DNA of 5,275 nucleotides from Caldifarciminota bacterium (GTDB taxonomy: Bacteria; Hydrothermota; UBA3072; B12-G15): positions 1-5,275 of the forward strand of contig JAGGTX010000101.1 of assembly GCA_021163525.1 (NCBI GenBank), written 5' to 3'. The notes below the pieces were generated by a model. It was not told the origin of the DNA. It did no database searches and worked only from the letters and a program-made list of their open reading frames with translations. Made by a program: the position numbers and the translations under genes. Position 1 is the first letter of the stretch. Each line of letters begins with the position of its first letter. This document shows, one piece after another, positions 1 through 4,506 of the stretch.

Positions 1-638
1 ACTTCATTGTTGTTGAACTCTCTTCATTCTATCTTGACATATTGAAGGACAGGCTCTACACATGGGGCAAAAATTCCCATGGAAGGAGAGCAGCACAGAC
101 AGTGATTTACAGAATCCTGAAGGAACTAGTTGTCCTGTTTTCACCTGTTCTAACCTTCACAACAGAGGAGGCATACCTCAATCTTCCTGGAAAGAAAGAG
201 GAGAGTGTTTTCCTTGAAGACATACCAGAATATGAACAACTATCAGAGGATGAAGAAAACTTCCTCAGGGAGTTTGAGGAGATTCTTCTCATCAGGGAGG
301 AGATGCAGAAGGTGATGGAGGAGGCAAGAAGGGCTGACCTGATTGGCAACTCCCTTGAGGCAAGGCTGATTGTGGATGGAAACAGGGAACTCCTTGAAAA
401 ATACTCACTATATCTCCCTGAAATTTTCATTGTCTCACAGGTTGAGATTGGGGATGTGGGGGATGGTGAGTTTACATTGAAGGGGCAGTATGGGAGTTAC
501 AGGGTTGTGAAGGCATCAGGCCAGAAGTGTGAGAGGTGCTGGGTATTCTCAGAGAGTGTGGGGAAAAATGAAGAACACCCCACCCTCTGTGAGAAATGTG
601 TAACCGTAATCAAGGAGGGTGACTTTGAAGATAACTGA
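1..638 (+). CDS. ileS: Isoleucyl-tRNA synthetase, C-terminal part (5' end outside window)
   Basis: This is the C-terminal 211 residues of isoleucyl-tRNA synthetase, the cytoplasmic enzyme that charges tRNA-Ile with isoleucine. The first complete codon is at position 3. The open frame runs off the left edge, and the TTG at 42 is not a start, because the residues before it (SSFYLDILKDRLYTW) are the conserved anticodon-binding-domain motif of IleRS. Further family signatures are FSPVLTFTTEEAY (about residues 46-58), ESV near 67, and the R-x-E-M-x-K-V-x-E-x-A-R then IGNSLEA segment (about 98-120). The C-terminal zinc finger is complete: CERCW at residues 176-180 and CEKC at 196-199, the four-cysteine site typical of bacterial IleRS and needed for aminoacylation. 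The catalytic Rossmann fold and editing domain lie outside the window. The gene ends with TGA and overlaps the next gene by 14 bases. Identification is from family motifs and is very secure. Confidence 0.97.
   Translation, partial: FIVVELSSFYLDILKDRLYTWGKNSHGRRAAQTVIYRILKELVVLFSPVLTFTTEEAYLNLPGKKEESVFLEDIPEYEQLSEDEENFLREFEEILLIREEMQKVMEEARRADLIGNSLEARLIVDGNRELLEKYSLYLPEIFIVSQVEIGDVGDGEFTLKGQYGSYRVVKASGQKCERCWVFSESVGKNEEHPTLCEKCVTVIKEGDFEDN
612..618 (+). promoter_or_regulatory. Strong Shine-Dalgarno that decides the start of the TraR/DksA-type gene
   Basis: AAGGAGG lies inside the last codons of ileS. It touches the in-frame GTG at 619, which is too close for a ribosome, but is 6 bases from the in-frame TTG at 625, an ideal spacing. 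The TTG is therefore the better start, shortening the protein by two residues compared with the GTG. Confidence 0.75.
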
Positions 639-993
639 CCTGAGACACTTTGAGAAACTTTTGAGGGAAAAGAGAAAATCCATTGTTGAAAAGATAAAAC
701 TCCTTGACGAGACCTTTGAAGAGTCCAGTTCAAATGTTGGTGTTGAAGAAAACACCCATCCATACCACATGGCTGAACTGGGAACGGACGAGAGTTCCAA
801 AGAGAGCCTTAGTATTGTGCTTGACAACCTTGTTGAGACACTCAGGGAGATAGACCTCGCCCTGACAAAAATCAATGAGGGAACATTCGGAGTATGTGAG
901 AACTGCGGGAAGAAGATTTCAAGGGAGAGGCTTGAGGCAATCCCATATGCAAGATACTGTAGGGAGTGCTCTGAACAGATGGAAGCCTCATGA
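625..993 (+). CDS. TraR/DksA-type C4 zinc-finger protein
   Basis: A 122-residue protein of the TraR/DksA family, whose members bind the RNA polymerase secondary channel and alter initiation, often together with ppGpp. It shows an N-terminal charged helix (about residues 3-32), a middle stretch with HPYHMAELGTDESSKE (about 45-60), a second long helix (about 61-85), then the diagnostic EGTFGVCENCG and a zinc finger with C91, C94, C112 and C115. The C-x2-C-x17-C-x2-C spacing equals that of E. coli DksA, and RLEAIPYARYC is typical of the family. It is shorter than E. coli DksA (151 residues). The middle segment resembles the Bacillus YteA/YocK-like branch (H-x-AD/E-x-GT-[DE]) and lacks a clear D-x-x-D-x-A coiled-coil tip motif, so true DksA activity is uncertain. 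The TTG start is chosen from the Shine-Dalgarno spacing. The gene overlaps ileS by 14 bases and lspA by 4 (ATGA). Genes of this type are often found beside ileS-lspA. Confidence 0.9.
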   Translation: MKITDLRHFEKLLREKRKSIVEKIKLLDETFEESSSNVGVEENTHPYHMAELGTDESSKESLSIVLDNLVETLREIDLALTKINEGTFGVCENCGKKISRERLEAIPYARYCRECSEQMEAS

Positions 994-1469
994 AAGGCAA
1001 GAAAAAATACCTTCTTCTCTTTATATCCCTTTTTATTATAATCCTTGACCAGACAACAAAACACCTTGTAAGAATGAATATAGAGTATGGAGGGGTTGTC
1101 AGGGTATGGGGTAATTTCCTCAGGTTCATCCATAGAATGAACCCCAATGCTGTTTTCGGAATAAATGTTGGAGGTCCAACTGTCTCATTGATATTGACCC
1201 TCATTGCCTTTGTCTTTGTGTGCTACCTCTTTTACAAGTCCCATGAAACGCTCTTTCTGGTCTCCCTGTCCTTGATAATAGGTGGTGCAGTTGGCAACCT
1301 GATAGACAGGTTCATATTCCATGCAGTAACAGATTTTATTGATGTTGGTCTTGGAGGATACAGGTTTGCAACCTTCAATGTTGCAGACAGTTCAGTTACA
1401 ATTGGAATAATCCTGAGCATAATCTCATTTATTTTAGAGTCCCGTGCTCCTTCTTCTGATAACCCTTGA
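990..1469 (+). CDS. lspA: Lipoprotein signal peptidase (signal peptidase II)
   Basis: A 159-residue inner-membrane aspartic protease that removes signal peptides from diacylglyceryl-modified prolipoproteins at the lipobox cysteine; the length is normal for the family. A basic N-terminus (MKGKKK) leads into the first membrane helix (about residues 7-20) ending in the conserved LDQTTK (D20). Further helices lie at about 64-82, 87-105 and 134-150, giving the four expected. NPNAVFG (51-57) corresponds to the conserved N-x-GAAF pocket motif, and GGAVGNLIDR (98-107) is the hallmark block. The two catalytic aspartates are D115 in VTDFID and D133 in FNVADSSVTIG. The start ATG overlaps the preceding stop as ATGA, which implies translational coupling; a weak GGAAG lies 4 bases upstream. 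The 3' end overlaps the following gene by 26 bases. No protein visible in this window has a lipobox, so its substrates lie elsewhere. Confidence 0.97.
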   Translation: MKGKKKYLLLFISLFIIILDQTTKHLVRMNIEYGGVVRVWGNFLRFIHRMNPNAVFGINVGGPTVSLILTLIAFVFVCYLFYKSHETLFLVSLSLIIGGAVGNLIDRFIFHAVTDFIDVGLGGYRFATFNVADSSVTIGIILSIISFILESRAPSSDNP

Positions 1470-2727
1470 GCAGACATCCCTTGTCTATCCACCCTTTGGT
1501 CATACAATGGGGATACACAGAGGCACACCCTCTTATCTTGCACTTCTCACTGGCATTAAGCTTGTAGTATCAAGAACAGAGGGCATCTGGGCAGTGAAGT
1601 TTCCATTCCTTGACAATCCAGAGACATTTGCAGACGATGATGAACTCACTGTCTTTGCTGTGAACAGTGGTAATGACCAGATAATATACAACATAGGATT
1701 CACAGGTCTGGGAATGTATGGGTATTCAGGTGTCAGGGACAGTGCCCTGTGGAATCCCTGTGGTATCACCGGAGACCTTTCCGGGAATGTCTTTGTTGTT
1801 GATAGAAACAACAACAGGGTGGTGAAATTGCTCTTTGATGGTGAAAAACTTTTATATAAAAAGTCCATTGGAAAATTCGGGATACTTGAAGGATACTTCA
1901 ACGACCCTGTGCAGGTGAGTGAAACAGATGAAGGAGAAATTTTTGTAACGGACAGGCTGAACAACAGGGTTCAGGTTTTTGACACCACAGGTAAATACCT
2001 CAGGGAGATAAAAGGGCTTGTGAGACCAACAGGTGTCTTTGCCCGTTCCTCTAAGGACAGGTTCTACAGGCTTAAAAAGGACTATCTGTATGTGATAGAC
2101 AATGGCAAGCAGAGGATAAACCTTCTAACCACATATGGAACACCCATAAGGAGTGTGGAGTACACGGAAATGGGGCTTGATAGTGCAAGGTTTGAATACA
2201 TAGCAACAGACTTCTACGGACAGGTTTATATAACGGACAGCAAAAATCATTGTATCCACATATTTGACCCCGAACTTAACTATCTGACCTCCTTTGGCCA
2301 TAAAGGGAAGGGTGATGGTGAATTTCTCTATCCCAGAGGCATAACCATATGGAGAAGATTTGGCCAGGTGTTTGTGCTTGACTCATGGAGTGTGCAGTAC
2401 TTCTGGGTTGGGGTTGATGGATGGCTCAGGGATATAAGGCCATCAAGGTTCAAACCTGGCAATGGAACAACCATATACTACTTCACCACCCAGCCGTGCA
2501 GGGCAAGGATAAACATTCTTGGAAAGGATGGAAAACTTGTTAAGAGACTTTTCTGGTCCCATTATCTCAAACCAGGTAAACACTACATTGTCTGGGATGG
2601 CACAGATAGGCACGGTAAGTATGTTCCTCCTGGGGAATACACAATTGAAATAAAACTCACGCCTCTATATTCATCCAGAAGATTCCTGAAAAAGATATTG
2701 AAGGGGGTGGTGGAATGTATCCAGTGA
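1444..2727 (+). CDS. NHL-repeat beta-propeller protein with C-terminal FlgD-like domain
   Basis: A 427-residue protein of unknown specific function, probably exported. Several NHL-type blades are visible, each with a G-x-[IV]-[FY]-V-x-D core followed by N-[NR]-R-[IV]-x-x-[FL]: GNVFVVDRNNNRVVKLL (114-130), GEIFVTDRLNNRVQVFD (164-180), DYLYVIDNGKQRINLL (213-228), GQVYITDSKNHCIHIFD (259-275) and GQVFVLDSWSVQYFWV (307-322). The stretch at 66-82 (DELTVFAVNSGNDQIIY) could be a degenerate first blade, giving a six-bladed propeller. Residues about 340-403 form a FlgD-like Ig-fold domain, with INILGKDGKLVKRL, then KPGKHYIVWDGTD and GKYVPPGEYTIEI. A basic tail (SRRFLKKILKGV) follows. NHL propellers generally act as protein- or ligand-binding platforms, and FlgD-like domains are common at the ends of secreted proteins. 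The GTG start adds a short hydrophobic run (LLLLITL) that could be a weak export signal, but it has no basic residues and no clear Shine-Dalgarno; the alternative ATG at 1507 would remove it. It overlaps lspA by 26 bases and the next gene by 13. Confidence 0.85.
   Translation: MLLLLITLEQTSLVYPPFGHTMGIHRGTPSYLALLTGIKLVVSRTEGIWAVKFPFLDNPETFADDDELTVFAVNSGNDQIIYNIGFTGLGMYGYSGVRDSALWNPCGITGDLSGNVFVVDRNNNRVVKLLFDGEKLLYKKSIGKFGILEGYFNDPVQVSETDEGEIFVTDRLNNRVQVFDTTGKYLREIKGLVRPTGVFARSSKDRFYRLKKDYLYVIDNGKQRINLLTTYGTPIRSVEYTEMGLDSARFEYIATDFYGQVYITDSKNHCIHIFDPELNYLTSFGHKGKGDGEFLYPRGITIWRRFGQVFVLDSWSVQYFWVGVDGWLRDIRPSRFKPGNGTTIYYFTTQPCRARINILGKDGKLVKRLFWSHYLKPGKHYIVWDGTDRHGKYVPPGEYTIEIKLTPLYSSRRFLKKILKGVVECIQ
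2701..2709 (+). promoter_or_regulatory. Shine-Dalgarno of the beta-rich protein gene
   Basis: AAGGGGGTG matches the full anti-Shine-Dalgarno complement AAGGAGGTG except for one A-to-G change that still allows a G-U pair. It ends 5 bases before the ATG at 2715 and lies within the last codons of the NHL gene. It supports the ATG at 2715 over the in-frame ATG at 2739, which has no such site. Confidence 0.65.
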
Positions 2728-3716
2728 TTTTCCTTGCAATGAAACTTCTTCAAATCCAGGTTCCATGGATTGATGTCCCATTCTACTCAGCAGATGGTTT
2801 TTTCAATGACGGAAACCATTATATGGGGATTATCTATACTGGGAATCAAAGATCACTCTTCCCTGACACTGTTTATTGCACCACAAGAGGCCTTTTCTCA
2901 CCTGAAAAACACTCCTTTATAAATCAATTCCATGGGGATGATTATCTCAGTGGTTTTGAATTTTCCAATGGTGAAAGGAAATCCATGGGTGGATACCTGA
3001 AGAGAAGGTATGGTCCTATCATTTTTGATGGGGGTTATCAGGCTATCTCTGATACATCTTATTTCAAAGTGGTTTTATCATACAGAAACAACACACTCCA
3101 GATGAGTGCCCTCTATTCTGACACTTCAAGGGGAATTTCCATTGCAACCAGATTTGGGGGTCTATCTATCTCCACCTATAAAAAATTGTTCTGGGTATCA
3201 ACCCCCTGGTTCATACTGGGTTTGAATGATACATCCTCATTTGTATATTCAGTCATCCCCGTCAGGGCACCTGTCATGCTTGTCCACCTCTACGCCGATA
3301 GAGAAAACAACTTTTATATTGCGCCTTTGTATCTATTAAGTGAACATAAGTCAATATACGCGGTTTTTTCCCCTACTCCCTCAATAGGGTATAAGTCTGC
3401 CAATCTTTCCATTGAAGCAGGCTACAACATGGAGAAAAGAAAACCCACCCTTTCAGGTGCATTGAATACAAGATACATTAAAATCTCATTTATTACAGAA
3501 GGGAATACACATTGGAAGATTGAGGGGATTGGTATGTTCTACTTTCTCAATGGAAACGGGTCTGCAGGCCTCAACATAAAGAGAAAAACAAACCAATATG
3601 GAATCTATGCCTTTTCAAGGTTTTATGGATTAAAGATATACGGTGGGGTGGAGACAGACTCCACCCTCACCATTTTTAATCCACAGTTCGGATTTTCCGT
3701 GAATCTGGAGGATTGA
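2715..3716 (+). CDS. Unrecognised beta-strand-rich protein, possibly outer-membrane barrel
   Basis: I do not recognise a family for this 333-residue protein. It is rich in Tyr, Phe, Ser, Gly and Asn, has a single cysteine (residue 55), and from about residue 90 onward shows short alternating polar/hydrophobic strands joined by turns such as SDTS, RNNT, DRENN and LNGNGS. Examples are YFKVVLSYRNNTLQMSALY (116-134), ISIATRFGGLSISTY (141-155) and YGIYAFSRFYGLKIYGGV (295-312). This pattern, and the ending NPQFGFSVNLED, resemble a bacterial outer-membrane beta-barrel, although the last residue is not aromatic. The N-terminus (MYPVIFLAMKLLQIQV) is hydrophobic but a poor signal peptide, with no basic residue before the hydrophobic core. 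It overlaps the NHL-FlgD gene by 13 bases in another frame and has a good Shine-Dalgarno, so the two products are probably made together and may interact. Its last 41 bases overlap the convergent DUF4340 gene and it contains a hairpin near the end. The gene is very likely real; the barrel idea is inference. Confidence 0.75.
   Translation: MYPVIFLAMKLLQIQVPWIDVPFYSADGFFNDGNHYMGIIYTGNQRSLFPDTVYCTTRGLFSPEKHSFINQFHGDDYLSGFEFSNGERKSMGGYLKRRYGPIIFDGGYQAISDTSYFKVVLSYRNNTLQMSALYSDTSRGISIATRFGGLSISTYKKLFWVSTPWFILGLNDTSSFVYSVIPVRAPVMLVHLYADRENNFYIAPLYLLSEHKSIYAVFSPTPSIGYKSANLSIEAGYNMEKRKPTLSGALNTRYIKISFITEGNTHWKIEGIGMFYFLNGNGSAGLNIKRKTNQYGIYAFSRFYGLKIYGGVETDSTLTIFNPQFGFSVNLED
3642..3677. terminator. 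Candidate intrinsic terminator hairpin between convergent operons
   Basis: The left arm GGTGGGGTGGAG (3642-3653) pairs with the right arm CTCCACCC-T-CACC (3659-3671) over 12 base pairs, with one bulged T at 3667 and a five-base loop ACAGA (3654-3658). ATTTTT follows on the plus strand. On the minus strand the hairpin starts 4 bases after the stop codon of the DUF4340 gene, the usual place for a terminator, but the sequence after it there is only mildly T-rich (GTATATCTTTA). The plus-strand T run is better, but the hairpin lies inside the last 25 codons of the plus-strand gene. The likeliest role is terminating the minus-strand operon, perhaps acting in both directions. Confidence 0.6.
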
Positions 3717-4506
3717 GGTATCTCTTTATCCTGAAACCAGGTATTCTCAAGCCAACACTGTCCCTCAAAACAATGTAATCGTTCTTGTTCTTTGTATCAG
3801 GTGCAATCCTGTCTTCAAACTCACCCATTGGCGTATAAACCTTTACTGTATAGACAGGTTTTATGTCCTTTATATCCCACAGGATTTCGTATGCCTTCAA
3901 ACGGGGAAGGAAATCGCTCAGTTCCTTTGTGTATGTTGTATCCCTGTACCTCTTCAGGAGTTTATCATTTTTATAAACCTTCATAGAATCAACAGAGGTG
4001 AATTCATAGACCTTTTTATCAAGTAAAACCTGTTCATTCTTCGGAAATAGAGGCGTACGGAAACCATAACCAAGATACACATTCACAGTATCCATGGTGA
4101 GATAAAAACTTAAAGAAACAGGACCATTCTTACCAAGGTAGAAGATCAGGCTGTCACCCTTTTTGATGTATGCAACAAGTTTACTCCTGTGCTCCTTATC
4201 GAGCCCGTAGTCACCAAGGTTACCTCTGTCAATGAACTCTCCTATTCTGAAGTCTTTCAATCTATTCAACTTCTCCTGCATCTTTGTTGAGTCAACCCTG
4301 TAGAGATGAGGGGATGTAAGATACCATGTTCCATCCTTTTTTTCATAGATAAGGTCATCATACTTTACCTTCACAATCTCCCATCCTTTAAGGGGGAACT
4401 TACCAACCCTCCCCTTTCTTCCAAACATCAATCCAATTGCAATGAGCAGAAGAAGGACAATAGTACCAGTTGAAATCCCGATGATTTTTGCTGCCTTTTT
4501 ATCCAT
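3676..4506 (-). CDS. DUF4340 domain-containing membrane-anchored protein
   Basis: A 276-residue protein resembling the DUF4340 family. A short basic N-terminus (MDKKAAK) precedes one membrane helix (about residues 8-28), leaving a large extracytoplasmic domain. That domain opens with a family-like pattern: a strand pair ending in KKDGTWYLTSPHLYRVD (56-72), a helix KLNRLKDFRIGEFI, then the ygLd-type motif DYGLDKEHRSKLVAYI (99-114), followed by a strand with FYLGKNGP (122-129) and VNVYLGYG (141-148). A second similar half seems to begin near VDSMKVYKND (172-181). The biochemical role of DUF4340 is not known. Family members usually follow a GldG-type gene in ABC-transporter-like operons, and that is the arrangement here, with an 8-base overlap. 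The ATG start has an excellent Shine-Dalgarno. The 3' end overlaps the convergent plus-strand gene by 41 bases; the extra eight or so residues after YLNPPD may be a non-conserved tail. Confidence 0.85.
   Translation of the reverse strand: MDKKAAKIIGISTGTIVLLLLIAIGLMFGRKGRVGKFPLKGWEIVKVKYDDLIYEKKDGTWYLTSPHLYRVDSTKMQEKLNRLKDFRIGEFIDRGNLGDYGLDKEHRSKLVAYIKKGDSLIFYLGKNGPVSLSFYLTMDTVNVYLGYGFRTPLFPKNEQVLLDKKVYEFTSVDSMKVYKNDKLLKRYRDTTYTKELSDFLPRLKAYEILWDIKDIKPVYTVKVYTPMGEFEDRIAPDTKNKNDYIVLRDSVGLRIPGFRIKRYLNPPDSRKIRTVD

Noticed and set aside
842..865. Inverted repeat TCAGGG / CCCTGA as a hairpin
   Set aside because: A six-base stem with a 12-base loop in the middle of the TraR/DksA coding region and no T run; consistent with chance.
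549..1133. Long antisense open frame opposite the end of ileS and the TraR/DksA gene
   Set aside because: It mirrors two clearly recognised plus-strand genes, has no Shine-Dalgarno or family signature, and its translation is a low-complexity Ser/Phe/Leu-rich shadow.
1734..1749. Inverted repeat CAGGG / CCCTG as an operator or terminator
   Set aside because: A five-base stem inside the NHL coding region, with no T run and no nearby promoter.
1861..2275. DNA direct repeats (GGACAG and AACAACAGGGT-like words)
   Set aside because: They follow from repeated NHL blade motifs such as V-x-D-R-x-N-N-R in the protein and are not an independent DNA repeat.
2700..2730. The NHL-FlgD gene and the beta-rich gene as one gene split by a frameshift
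   Set aside because: The FlgD-like domain is complete with a tail, and the second gene has its own ATG with a near-consensus Shine-Dalgarno at good spacing, so two coupled genes are more likely.
3792..3986. Small plus-strand open frame opposite the DUF4340 gene
   Set aside because: Its translation has no recognisable domain and it lies wholly inside a supported gene on the other strand.
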